From CAZMFZ01 sp964565665 (lineage in GTDB: Bacteria; Bacteroidota; Bacteroidia; Cytophagales; UBA9547), in NCBI GenBank assembly GCA_964565665.1, contig CAZMFZ010000059.1:1-21630 (forward strand): DNA of 21,630 bases, read 5' to 3'. Shown here piece after piece: positions 1 to 6,741 of the stretch; the stretch's first letter is position 1; the number at the start of each line of letters is the position of its first letter. Both the position numbers and the translations under genes were made by a program. The notes below the pieces were generated by a model, which did no database searches, was not told the origin of the DNA, and was given only the letters and a program-made list of their open reading frames with translations.

Positions 1-166
1 ATTTTAACTGTATTGAAAATGTTATTCTTTAAAATATTGTCTACATATTTATAACTAATTGACTCTTTAAATGTAGCAGTAAAATCAAGTTGCTAACTTC
101 ACCATTATTAAATTTACAAGTGATTTTGAAAGGTTCTTTACTAATTATATCTATTATTTTGATCAT
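1..166 (-). pseudogene. DUF2442-like protein, frameshifted and cut by the window edge
   Basis: Reading leftward, an ATG at 166-164 opens MIKIIDIISKEPFKITCKFN and then NGEVSNL, which resembles the N-terminal half of DUF2442 proteins (a short strand, then a 'F-NGEV' strand). In this frame it stops at 43-41 after 41 residues. Around 81-91 a one-base shift gives a second open frame that runs to the window edge, starting DFTATFKESISYKYVDNILK and then NNIFNTVK. This fits the expected continuation (L-DF ... F-TVK) of the family. One missing base in the TTGATTTT stretch would join the two parts. The ATG overlaps the stop of the upstream DUF4160 frame (ATGA), so the two were one operon. DUF4160 and DUF2442 are often neighbours; their function is not established. 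The family call is from memory of the motif pattern. Confidence 0.55.
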
Positions 167-412
167 AATAAAGGCTGTATTTTGTGAAATTCTTTAGAGT
201 GCCACATTATCAAAAGTTTGTCATTATGTATTTCAGCCAAAGCTGAAACCAATTTAAGTTTATTGTTTGGGAAATCACCATCTAAAATAGTGCCATTTTC
301 AATTGATATATTTGCCTCATATTCTCCAAATTTAACTTTAAAATGTGGAGGATTATGATCGTTAAAAAAACATATAAACAATTATTCCATAAAAGCGACT
401 TATTTCGGGCAT
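163..412 (-). pseudogene. DUF4160 domain protein with a T7 homopolymer frameshift
   Basis: The long part of the frame (163-381) encodes NDHNPPHFKVKFGEYEANIS and later HKIQPLL, the signature of DUF4160 (HNPPHFHVK...Y-A-I...AELH...I-PL). On its own it would start at a TTG and lack the usual N-terminus. The missing N-terminus is present one frame over: an ATG at 412-410 encodes MPEISRFYGIIVYMFF, which then meets the NDHNPPH frame across a run of seven T (364-370 on the plus strand as A7). With six T the reading frame would be continuous. So this is either a one-base insertion (pseudogene), a homopolymer sequencing error or, less likely, a slippage site. The stop TGA overlaps the ATG of the DUF2442-like gene. 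A perfect inverted repeat lies 8 nt upstream of the ATG. Without the shift the protein would be about 82 residues, normal for the family. Confidence 0.7.
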
Positions 413-419
413 TCAAACA

Positions 420-453
420 ATTTTAAAAATACAATTTATAGTATTTTTAAAAT
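420..453. repeat. Perfect 13-bp inverted repeat, possible operator
   Basis: ATTTTAAAAATAC (420-432) is followed after 8 nt by its exact reverse complement GTATTTTTAAAAT (441-453). It sits in the divergent gap between the DUF4160 frame (ATG at 412) and the efflux adaptor (ATG at 532), almost touching the DUF4160 start. It could be an operator for self-regulation of the DUF4160-DUF2442 pair or a hairpin in its leader. It lacks the G+C content of a normal terminator stem. Confidence 0.5.
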
Positions 454-531
454 AAGCATACTTTAAAATGTGTTCTGAAGTTTATAAAAAGACAACTTCA
501 CCAACTTATACTAACTAATAAACATCTTAAA

Positions 532-1671
532 ATGAAAAACAGCATAAAAATTATATTAATCTATTTTTTATTTTCTTGTAATAACTACAATAAAACAGCC
601 GAGACCAATGAAAAGCCAAAGCTAGGCACAGAAGAAATTGTTTATTTATCAGATGAACAAATGAAAAATAGCGGACTTACCACTGCCAAGGCCGAACTGA
701 AAACACTCACTCAAACTATAGAGGTGAATGGAATATTGGATGTGCCACCCAAACATCTGGTAAGCCTTACTGCCATTTTGGGCGGCTATGTGCGTGATGT
801 AACTGTGTTGCAGGGAATGAAAGTTGGGAAAGGACAAGTATTGGCGGTATTGGAAAACCCCGATTTTCTCACCTTACAGCAAGAATATTTAGAAAGCCAA
901 GCAAAATTGCAGTTTATGAAAACGGATTTTGAAAGGCAGCAGGAATTGAGCCAAAATGATATAGGATCGAAACGGGAATTTCAAGAATCTGAATCAAATT
1001 ATAAAATGATGGAAGCAAGGTCAAACAGTTTGGCTGAAAAAATAAGAATGCTCAATCTATCGGTAAATGACATTAAAAACGGACGTGTTTCATCAAAAAT
1101 AAATATCAAATCACCTATTGATGGCTATGTAACTGTGCTAAATATTAATATGGGATCGTTTGTAGCTCCGCAAACGGTGATGTTTGAAATAACTGATACC
1201 GAACATTTACATGCAGAGCTATATGTGTATGAAAAAGACATATCAAAAATTAAAAAAGGCCAATTGGTGGCTATTTCTTTAGCAAATGAGGCCAATAAAA
1301 TATACGAAGGCAAAGTATTTTTAATTAACAAAAGAATTGAAGACGATAGAACGGTACGAATTCACGTCCATTTCTTGAAACATGACGATAGCATGATACC
1401 TCGTACTTTCATAAAAGCATCCATTGAAATTGATACCAAAAAGTGCTACACATTGCCGGAAAAAGCAATGATAAATTCTGAAGACAAAACTTATATTTTT
1501 CTAGAATTAAAACCTGGGCAATACAGATTTACAGAAATAAAGATAGGACTTACCCAAAATGGATTTAAAGAAATAAATCCAATAGATTCTCTAGATTTTG
1601 GTAAAGCAACATTCGTAATTAATGGTGCGTTTAGTGTATTGGCAAAGCTGAAGAATGTATCGGATGAGTAG
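532..1671 (+). CDS. RND efflux periplasmic adaptor subunit (HlyD/CusB-type lipoprotein)
   Basis: This 379-residue protein is a membrane fusion protein that would link an inner-membrane RND pump to an outer-membrane TolC-like channel. Residues 1-16 form a lipoprotein signal with lipobox LFSC, so Cys16 is probably lipidated. A first half-lipoyl segment (GGYVRDVTVLQGMKVGKGQ, around residues 84-102) is followed by a helical hairpin (about 115-180) and the second half-lipoyl segment (IKSPIDGYVTVLNINMGSF, about 187-205), then beta-barrel and membrane-proximal domains. This order is typical of CusB/CzcB-like adaptors for metal efflux; the substrate cannot be told. No RND pump or TolC-type gene lies in the window on either side, which is unusual because they are normally co-transcribed. 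The next gene on the same strand starts 80 nt later and is unrelated. The start is the first ATG and fits the signal peptide. Confidence 0.88.
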   Translation: MKNSIKIILIYFLFSCNNYNKTAETNEKPKLGTEEIVYLSDEQMKNSGLTTAKAELKTLTQTIEVNGILDVPPKHLVSLTAILGGYVRDVTVLQGMKVGKGQVLAVLENPDFLTLQQEYLESQAKLQFMKTDFERQQELSQNDIGSKREFQESESNYKMMEARSNSLAEKIRMLNLSVNDIKNGRVSSKINIKSPIDGYVTVLNINMGSFVAPQTVMFEITDTEHLHAELYVYEKDISKIKKGQLVAISLANEANKIYEGKVFLINKRIEDDRTVRIHVHFLKHDDSMIPRTFIKASIEIDTKKCYTLPEKAMINSEDKTYIFLELKPGQYRFTEIKIGLTQNGFKEINPIDSLDFGKATFVINGAFSVLAKLKNVSDE

Positions 1672-1751
1672 TGGAATGTAGAAAATCCGTTTTGAAAAAT
1701 CAAATTGGAATGCCTAATTTTGAATTATTAGAACACCTAAATCTACTCATA

Positions 1752-2672
1752 ATGAAAAAGATATACGCGCTTTTTTCGTTTGTACAATTGTTTTCAATTT
1801 CGGCATTGGCCCAAGATATTGTTGCCGAACAACGAGTAACCATGGATGGCCAAAAGTGGGGCTATAAAAATTCTATCACAGGCGAAAAAGTGACTAAGGC
1901 CTTGTACGATGCGGCTTATGATTTTAAAAACAACATTGCTATTGCTAAAAAAGGCTTGAAACTAGGTTATTTAAATAGTAAAGGAAGGGAAATAACACCA
2001 TTCAGATACGATAAGGCGGAAGATTTTGTAAATGGATTTGCAAAAGTGCAAGTGGGCGATAAGCTGGGCTTTATTGATACCACAGGCAAAGAAATTACAG
2101 AAATAAAATTTATTCGATTGCGAAATTTTCAGGAGGGATTTGCCACAGCTTCGCTTGAAGAAATTGGTAGAACGGGTTTTATTGACAAAACAGGCAGGCT
2201 TTCAAGTAGATTTTATTTCGACAATGCAGGCTCCTACAACGAAGGTTTGGCTTGGGTAGAATTGCGTGGCAAAGTTGGCTTTCTAAATAAAAATGGCGAT
2301 GAAATAATAAAACCCAAATACGATTTTGTAACCGATTTTAAAAAAAGTTTTGCCATTGTGGCCAATAAACAAAAATATGGCTGTGTAGATAAAAACGGAA
2401 AAGAGTTTGTGCCACTCGAATATACCACAGTGCAGCGATTTAGTCCCGATAGTTCATTGGTGATTGTACAAAATAAATTAGGGAAATATGGCATTTACAA
2501 TAGAGTTGGTAAAGCATTGATTCCAGAATATTTTGTGAAAATAACTGATTTTCAAAGCTATAGCGAGCAGTTGCTTGCTGCTGTTTCCAGAATACCTGGT
2601 GAGGTATTTTTTTATATCAATGAAAAAGCCCAATGTGTAGAGTTTGATGCAAAAGTTTGTCCTGAAGAGTAG
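1752..2672 (+). CDS. Secreted WG-repeat protein
   Basis: The frame is open from a GTG at 1671, but the ATG at 1752 is the likely start because it begins a clean signal peptide (MKKIYALFSFVQLFSISALA, cleavage before QD). The mature protein of about 286 residues is made of some seven WG-type repeats: WGYKN, LGYLN, LGFID, TGFID, VGFLN, YGCVD and YGIYN, each followed by a G-x-E-I/V-x-P-x-Y/F pattern. Such repeats form beta-rich folds and occur widely in Bacteroidota secreted and membrane proteins; a precise role is not known. It follows the efflux adaptor by 80 nt and could share its transcript. It is convergent with tyrS, and a strong hairpin lies between them. A short non-repetitive C-terminal tail contains two cysteines, which may form a disulfide outside the cytoplasm. 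Confidence 0.85.
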   Translation: MKKIYALFSFVQLFSISALAQDIVAEQRVTMDGQKWGYKNSITGEKVTKALYDAAYDFKNNIAIAKKGLKLGYLNSKGREITPFRYDKAEDFVNGFAKVQVGDKLGFIDTTGKEITEIKFIRLRNFQEGFATASLEEIGRTGFIDKTGRLSSRFYFDNAGSYNEGLAWVELRGKVGFLNKNGDEIIKPKYDFVTDFKKSFAIVANKQKYGCVDKNGKEFVPLEYTTVQRFSPDSSLVIVQNKLGKYGIYNRVGKALIPEYFVKITDFQSYSEQLLAAVSRIPGEVFFYINEKAQCVEFDAKVCPEE

Positions 2673-2709
2673 TTTTTTAATTTATAACTTCTTCAACTTT
2701 ACTCTAGAT

Positions 2710-2743
2710 AACATTTCTAAAGTTTTAGAACTTTACAAATGTT
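2710..2743. terminator. Long hairpin between convergent genes
   Basis: The segment AACATTTCTAAAGTT pairs with AACTTTACAAATGTT across a TTAG loop: 15 positions with a single C-C mismatch. It lies in the 112-nt gap between the ends of the WG-repeat gene (plus) and tyrS (minus). Its placement suggests a bidirectional terminator, but the stem is A+T-rich and the following T-run is short (GTTTC) on the plus strand, so this is a moderate call. Confidence 0.5.
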
Positions 2744-2784
2744 TCTGTACTGAATAAATTAAAATGGAATCACTCCTCATTATT

Positions 2785-4068
2785 TCATCCCACTTTAATT
2801 ATAAAATAGTTCTTTTTGCCTTTTTGTATCAGCAAATATTTGTCCTGAATTAATTCATATTGAGGTTTAACACCTGCTTCCAATACTTTTATTTTATTTA
2901 CATTTACTCCGCCCCCCTCTATCATTTTCTTGGCTTCACTTTTGGAAGGGAATATCTGATTTTTGGTGATGGAAGAAACCAAATCGGCTATAGAAGTCGC
3001 ATCAGTATATTCAGATTTTGAAATTTCTATTTGAGGTACACCATCAAATACACTTAAAAATGTGGTTTCATCTAGCTTCCGCAAAGTTTCGGTAGTGCCT
3101 TTGCCAAAAAGTATTTCTGAGGCTTCAATAGCATTTTCAAGTTCTGATTTGCCATGTACTCTATCAGTTACCTCTTCTGCCAACGCTTTTTGTAATGCAC
3201 GAAGATGTGGAGCTTCTGCATGTTGCAGCTTTAATTTTTCAATTTCCTCCCTTGATTTAAGTGAAAAAATCGGCAACCATTTTTCAGCATCAGTATCGGC
3301 TGCATTAAGCCAAAATTGGTAAAATTGGTAAGGAGAAGTCTTTGCAGGGTCGAGCCAAATAGTGCCGCTTTCAGTTTTGCCAAATTTACCGCCATCTGAT
3401 TTTGTCATCAAAGGGCAGGTAAGTGCGAAAGCTTCTCCATTGGCTTTTCGTCTTATCAATTCTGTACCCGTCACTATATTTCCCCATTGATCTGAACCGC
3501 CTAACTGCAATTTGCATCGTTTATTTATATACAACCAATAGAAGTCGTAGCCTTGCAATAATTGATAGCTGAATTCGGTAAATGAAAGACCGGTATCTAA
3601 TCGTTTCTGAACAGAATCTTTGCTCATCATGTAGTTGACTGTGAGGTGCTTGCCTACATCACGCAAAAAATGGAGAAAGCCAAAATCCTTCATCCAATCA
3701 TAATTATTAAGCAATTCAGCTGAATTTTTGCTTGAGTTAAAATCAAGAAACTTCAGCATTTGGGCTTTGAGGCTATTTATATTGTGTTGCAAACTTTCTT
3801 CAGAAAGCAAATTTCGTTCGGCAGATTTGCCTGAAGGGTCTCCAATCATTCCCGTGGCTCCGCCCACTACTAAAATTGGTTTGTGGCCTGCCAACTGCAA
3901 ATGTTTCAGCAACATTACCGAAACCAAATGCCCTACATGCATTGAGTCGGCCGTGGGGTCTACCCCCACATAAGCTGTCACCATTTCTTTTTCTAATAAT
4001 TCTTCGGTGCCAGGCATTATATCATGCACCATGCCTCTCCACTTGAGTTCAGATACGAATGTGTTCAA
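2785..4068 (-). CDS. tyrS: Tyrosyl-tRNA synthetase
   Basis: This class I aminoacyl-tRNA synthetase charges tRNA-Tyr in the cytoplasm. At 427 residues it has the normal bacterial length. The HIGH motif is HVGH (residues 44-47) in the context DPTADSMHVGHL; the tyrosine-binding block contains SYQLLQGYDF; GGSDQWGN is at 190-197; and the KMSKS equivalent is KFGKT (228-232). A C-terminal S4 RNA-binding domain begins near SKSEAKKMI (about residue 378). The start is a TTG at 4068-4066: the N-terminus MNTFVSELKWRGMVHDIMPG matches the family, and there is no ATG upstream before an in-frame stop. That TTG overlaps the TGA stop of the retropepsin-like gene (TTGA), so the two are probably translationally coupled. 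Confidence 0.97.
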   Translation of the reverse strand: MNTFVSELKWRGMVHDIMPGTEELLEKEMVTAYVGVDPTADSMHVGHLVSVMLLKHLQLAGHKPILVVGGATGMIGDPSGKSAERNLLSEESLQHNINSLKAQMLKFLDFNSSKNSAELLNNYDWMKDFGFLHFLRDVGKHLTVNYMMSKDSVQKRLDTGLSFTEFSYQLLQGYDFYWLYINKRCKLQLGGSDQWGNIVTGTELIRRKANGEAFALTCPLMTKSDGGKFGKTESGTIWLDPAKTSPYQFYQFWLNAADTDAEKWLPIFSLKSREEIEKLKLQHAEAPHLRALQKALAEEVTDRVHGKSELENAIEASEILFGKGTTETLRKLDETTFLSVFDGVPQIEISKSEYTDATSIADLVSSITKNQIFPSKSEAKKMIEGGGVNVNKIKVLEAGVKPQYELIQDKYLLIQKGKKNYFIIKVG

Positions 4069-4457
4069 ATAATTGTCAGTTTATTTTCAGGGAAATCTAA
4101 TAATATTTTTTTTCTCTTTAATAAATCTAGCCCTAATGTGCCTTCAAAATCTGTCATAAGGCCAAACCCTAAAAAATCGCATGTAAAAAATGTAATTTCT
4201 TCAAAATACATATCACAAAGCTTGAAATCATGTTTGATATGACTTTCAGCAATAATTATTCCACCCGCGGTTTCAAATTCTTTACTATCTAATGGCATCG
4301 ACAAGTCGTAACCAATTATAATTAAAAAGTTTTTGTCGATAATAGATTGCGTAGCTCCTGTATCTAATATCAGCCTTGCTTGGTGATTTTTGTACCAACA
4401 ATTAACGGTAAATACACTATCTTCTTTGTCTAATTCAAGGTTTTGAATCTGAGCCAT
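4065..4457 (-). CDS. Retropepsin-like aspartic protease domain protein
   Basis: This 130-residue soluble protein has a single retropepsin-like (clan AA) domain: the catalytic motif is LILDTGATQSII (DTGA at residues 32-35), and the second conserved segment near the C-terminus is GTLGLDLLKRKKILLDF. One domain of this size would act as a homodimer, as retroviral proteases do. There is no signal peptide or membrane segment, so it should be cytoplasmic. An AGAGG sequence lies 4 nt before the ATG, a rather good ribosome site for this genome. It follows a small unknown gene by about 40 nt and overlaps the tyrS start by 4 nt (TTGA). I recall similar pairs of a small protein plus a retropepsin-like protein in Cyanobacteria and Bacteroidota, with no established substrate. 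Confidence 0.82.
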   Translation of the reverse strand: MAQIQNLELDKEDSVFTVNCWYKNHQARLILDTGATQSIIDKNFLIIIGYDLSMPLDSKEFETAGGIIIAESHIKHDFKLCDMYFEEITFFTCDFLGFGLMTDFEGTLGLDLLKRKKILLDFPENKLTII

Positions 4458-4497
4458 TTTCCTCTATTAATAATTTCACCAGTATACCTGACTATGG

Positions 4498-4683
4498 CTA
4501 TGTTGAAAACTCAATGCCTTTGCCAATATTTTGGCGTGCCAATTCGCCCTTATCTTTATTATGGCCTATTAAAATTGCATTAATAATCCTATCTCCATCA
4601 AATTCTTGAATACCAAGGTAAATCCATTCATCCGGATATTGCTTTACTATTTCTTGATATGGTGATTTATTATCATTTTCCAT
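4498..4683 (-). CDS. Small conserved protein paired with retropepsin-like gene
   Basis: I chose the ATG at 4683, giving 61 residues that start MENDNKSPYQEIVKQYPDEW. The frame is also open to an ATG at 4719, which would give 73 residues, but a TAnnTTTG-type promoter element lies at 4705-4698, between the two ATGs, and the extra 12 residues look like noncoding sequence. The visible pattern is 'YPDEWIYLG ... DGDRIINAILIGHNKDKGEL', which resembles small proteins I recall next to retropepsin-like genes (Y-P-x-W, then I-x-H-x-x-D/N-K-x-E-L). No signal peptide, cysteine or metal-binding motif is visible. Its function is unknown; a partner, substrate or inhibitor of the protease is a guess from the gene order. 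Confidence 0.65.
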   Translation of the reverse strand: MENDNKSPYQEIVKQYPDEWIYLGIQEFDGDRIINAILIGHNKDKGELARQNIGKGIEFST

Positions 4684-4697
4684 TTTCAAATTTTTTG

Positions 4698-4705
4698 CAA
4701 ATATA
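4698..4705 (-). promoter_or_regulatory. -7 promoter element (TATATTTG)
   Basis: TATATTTG on the minus strand matches the Bacteroidota -7 consensus TAnnTTTG exactly. It lies 15 nt upstream of the ATG at 4683 and downstream of the alternative ATG at 4719, which supports the shorter form of the small protein. No clear -33 TTG box was found at the usual distance. Confidence 0.45.
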
Positions 4706-4766
4706 CGAATATCAAACATCTCTTAAATTTAGGATTTGAAAAGGATTTTTATAAAAACAAATTTAC

Positions 4767-4774
4767 TACCTTTG
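4767..4774 (+). promoter_or_regulatory. -7 promoter element of the SRP RNA gene (TACCTTTG)
   Basis: TACCTTTG fits TAnnTTTG and ends 6 nt before the first base of the closing helix of the SRP RNA (4780), the expected distance to a transcription start. The -33 region is A+T-rich without a clear TTG. Confidence 0.65.
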
Positions 4775-4779
4775 CAGCC

Positions 4780-4875
4780 GCAAGTCGGTACTACCAGCTC
4801 CTGCTGAACTCCCCCAGGCCTTGATCGGAGCAAGGGTAGGTGGTTGTAGCGGTGAGATATTCGACTTGCTTTTTT
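4780..4875 (+). ncRNA. ffs: Signal recognition particle RNA (4.5S-type, small)
   Basis: The core has the conserved SRP pattern GAAC...CAGG...AGCA..GGTA: GAAC near 4806, CAGG at 4815-4818, AGCA at 4829-4832 and GGGTAGG just after. The two ends pair perfectly: GCAAGTCG (4780-4787) with CGACTTGC (4862-4869), immediately followed by a run of eight T (4870-4877) that would act as terminator. The length of about 95 nt suits the bacterial small form, which binds Ffh and works in co-translational membrane targeting. The apical hairpin reads CC-TTGATC-GG, not the common GGAA-type tetraloop. A promoter element sits just upstream. It is divergent from the small protein gene on the other strand. Confidence 0.9.
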
Positions 4876-5090
4876 TATGCCCAAAATCTGCTAGTGGGCT
4901 TTACACAAATTCATCAGTATAAAAATTCTAATTTTTTAAAGAATAAACTAACTTTGACTTATTGTTCAGATTAGCTCTGCTGAATGAATATGAATTTATG
5001 CCTAAAAGAGCTGGGCAGTCAAACATTCATCTTATACCTCTCTGAATGTAAAATCTAAAACTACTCCTTACGAGGTGGGGATTATTCAAT

Positions 5091-5747
5091 ATGAAATTTT
5101 TTATTGATACTGCCAATTTAGCAGAAATTAAAGAAGCACAAGAACTTGGCGTACTAGATGGTGTTACTACCAATCCATCGCTAATGGCAAAAGAAGGTAT
5201 AAGCGGAAAAGACAATATTTTTAAGCATTACAAGGCAATTTGCGATATTGTGGATGGCGATGTGAGTGCCGAAGTAATTGCTACCGATTACGAGGGTATA
5301 CTAAGAGAAGGTAAAGAATTGGTAACGATTGACGACAAAATTGTGGTAAAAGTGCCTATGATTAAAGATGGTATAAAAGCAATACGTTATTTTACCGACA
5401 ATGGCATTCGCACTAATTGCACCTTGGTGTTTTCTGCTGGGCAGGCTTTATTGGCTGCCAAAGCTGGTGCCAGTTACGTGTCGCCATTTATTGGAAGATT
5501 AGATGATATTTCCGTTGATGGTATGGAGCTAATAGCCCAAATCAGATTGATTTACGATAATTACGGCTATGAAACCGAAATATTGGCTGCCTCAATTCGT
5601 GGACCGCTGCATATTATTAAATGTGCCGAAATAGGGGCGGATGTAATGACTGGGCCACTAAGTTCTATGCTCGGATTATTAAAACATCCACTCACAGATA
5701 GCGGATTAGAAAAATTCTTGGCAGACCATAAGAAGGTGAATGGTTAA
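5091..5747 (+). CDS. fsa: Fructose-6-phosphate aldolase / transaldolase-like protein
   Basis: This 218-residue protein belongs to the short transaldolase subfamily (FSA/TalC/MipB). Its start MKFFIDTANLAEIKEAQELG and GVTTNPSLMAKEG (about residues 24-36) are hallmarks, and IVVKVPM carries the Schiff-base lysine (Lys87). Further conserved parts are TNCTLVFSAGQALLAAKAGA and SPFIGRLDD. Members either transfer a dihydroxyacetone unit between sugar phosphates (pentose phosphate pathway) or cleave fructose-6-phosphate; sequence alone does not decide, and in Bacteroidota transaldolase activity is likely. It acts in the cytoplasm. A GAGGTGGGG stretch at 5072-5080 precedes the ATG by about 10 nt, an unusually visible Shine-Dalgarno-like site for this genome. 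It is the first gene of a long plus-strand run. Confidence 0.93.
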   Translation: MKFFIDTANLAEIKEAQELGVLDGVTTNPSLMAKEGISGKDNIFKHYKAICDIVDGDVSAEVIATDYEGILREGKELVTIDDKIVVKVPMIKDGIKAIRYFTDNGIRTNCTLVFSAGQALLAAKAGASYVSPFIGRLDDISVDGMELIAQIRLIYDNYGYETEILAASIRGPLHIIKCAEIGADVMTGPLSSMLGLLKHPLTDSGLEKFLADHKKVNG

Positions 5748-5787
5748 ATTGAGAATATAAAGCATCCATATTCGTTATCTATCTCAA

Positions 5788-5991
5788 ATGTATATTTTCA
5801 AAGTAAAAGGCAAGGCCAAGATTCCCGATTATATTCAGTTGCGAAACGATGATTTTGTACTTGTTGCCTATTTCAGAGCTGATAGAATAGATAAAAATCT
5901 TGAGAAATATGGCTTACTTGGCAAGGAAGCTGCCTTTTATGAATTGGTGAATAAACTACCTTTTGGAAAGCTTGAAAAACTAGACTTATAA
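5788..5991 (+). CDS. Small conserved protein upstream of ftsE
   Basis: This 67-residue protein starts MYIFKVKGKAKIPDYIQLRN and ends LPFGKLEKLDL. It has no signal peptide, membrane segment or cysteine, and looks like a small alpha/beta cytoplasmic domain: two strands (FKVKG, FVLVAYFRA), then helices. I recall nearly the same small protein directly before ftsE in other Bacteroidota, always uncharacterised. Here ftsE starts 40 nt after its stop and fsa ends 40 nt before its start, so it is probably in the same transcript. A link to cell division or to FtsE is suggested only by gene order. Confidence 0.75.
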   Translation: MYIFKVKGKAKIPDYIQLRNDDFVLVAYFRADRIDKNLEKYGLLGKEAAFYELVNKLPFGKLEKLDL

Positions 5992-6031
5992 AGATACTTT
6001 GCTAAATTAAAGCATCAATAAACTAAACCAG

Positions 6032-6730
6032 ATGTCATTCTCTTCCGTCCCCGTTATTTCTGTAAGCAATGTGAGCATATTGCAGGAGAGTAAAATGATA
6101 TTGCGCGATGTGAGCTTTAGTATCCGGAAAAGCGAGTTTGTGTATATGATTGGCAAAACAGGTAGCGGCAAAAGCTCATTGCTGAAAACACTTTATGGCG
6201 ATTTGCCTTTAAGAGCTGGAGATGTAGAAGTGGCAGGTTTTAATCTCAAAAAAATAAAAAGTTCGAAACTTCCCTATTTGCGTAGAAAAATTGGCATTAT
6301 ATTCCAAGATTTTCAATTATTGACCGATAGAAATATTACGGATAATCTTCTTTTTGTACTCAAAGCTACAGGGTGGAGCAGCACAGCGAAAATCAGACAA
6401 AGAATTGCTGAGGTTTTAATACAGGTAGGGCTAGGTTCGGTAGGCAATAAATACCCACACCAACTTTCGGGTGGCGAGCAGCAACGCATTTGTATAGCAA
6501 GGGCTTTACTCAACGATCCTCAGGCTTTATTAGCTGATGAACCTACCGGGAATCTTGATCCTGAAGTAGCTGAAGAAATTCTCAAACTTTTTATAGACAT
6601 CAATCGAGGAGGCATGGCGGTGCTGATGGCTACCCACAACCACGATTTTTTGACCAAATACCCTGCTCGGGTATTAAAGTGCCAAAATGGTGAACTACTC
6701 GAAATTACTTCGCCTACCTACAAAGCCTAA
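6032..6730 (+). CDS. ftsE: Cell division ATP-binding protein FtsE
   Basis: This 232-residue ABC ATPase has Walker A GKTGSGKS (residues 41-48), the Q-loop in FQDFQLL, the signature LSGGEQQR (145-152), Walker B ALLADEPTG (from about 165) and the switch histidine in MATHNHDF (His202). FtsE pairs with the membrane protein FtsX to activate peptidoglycan hydrolases at the septum. FtsX is not next door, which matches what I know of Bacteroidota, where ftsX lies elsewhere. Other small ABC ATPases of the LolD/MacB class look similar, but the length and sequence TYG-LP--GDVEVAGFNL fit FtsE. The next gene begins 11 nt after the stop. Confidence 0.88.
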   Translation: MSFSSVPVISVSNVSILQESKMILRDVSFSIRKSEFVYMIGKTGSGKSSLLKTLYGDLPLRAGDVEVAGFNLKKIKSSKLPYLRRKIGIIFQDFQLLTDRNITDNLLFVLKATGWSSTAKIRQRIAEVLIQVGLGSVGNKYPHQLSGGEQQRICIARALLNDPQALLADEPTGNLDPEVAEEILKLFIDINRGGMAVLMATHNHDFLTKYPARVLKCQNGELLEITSPTYKA

Positions 6731-6741
6731 TTTGTAAAACT

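Noticed and set aside
1671..1751. GTG start of the WG-repeat protein overlapping the adaptor stop
   Set aside because: The ATG at 1752 begins a clean signal peptide; the extra 27 residues would bury it.
4871..5090. Riboswitch or leader between the SRP RNA and fsa
   Set aside because: Only weak pairings such as GCCC with GGGC are visible; no known riboswitch core or conserved motif was recognised.
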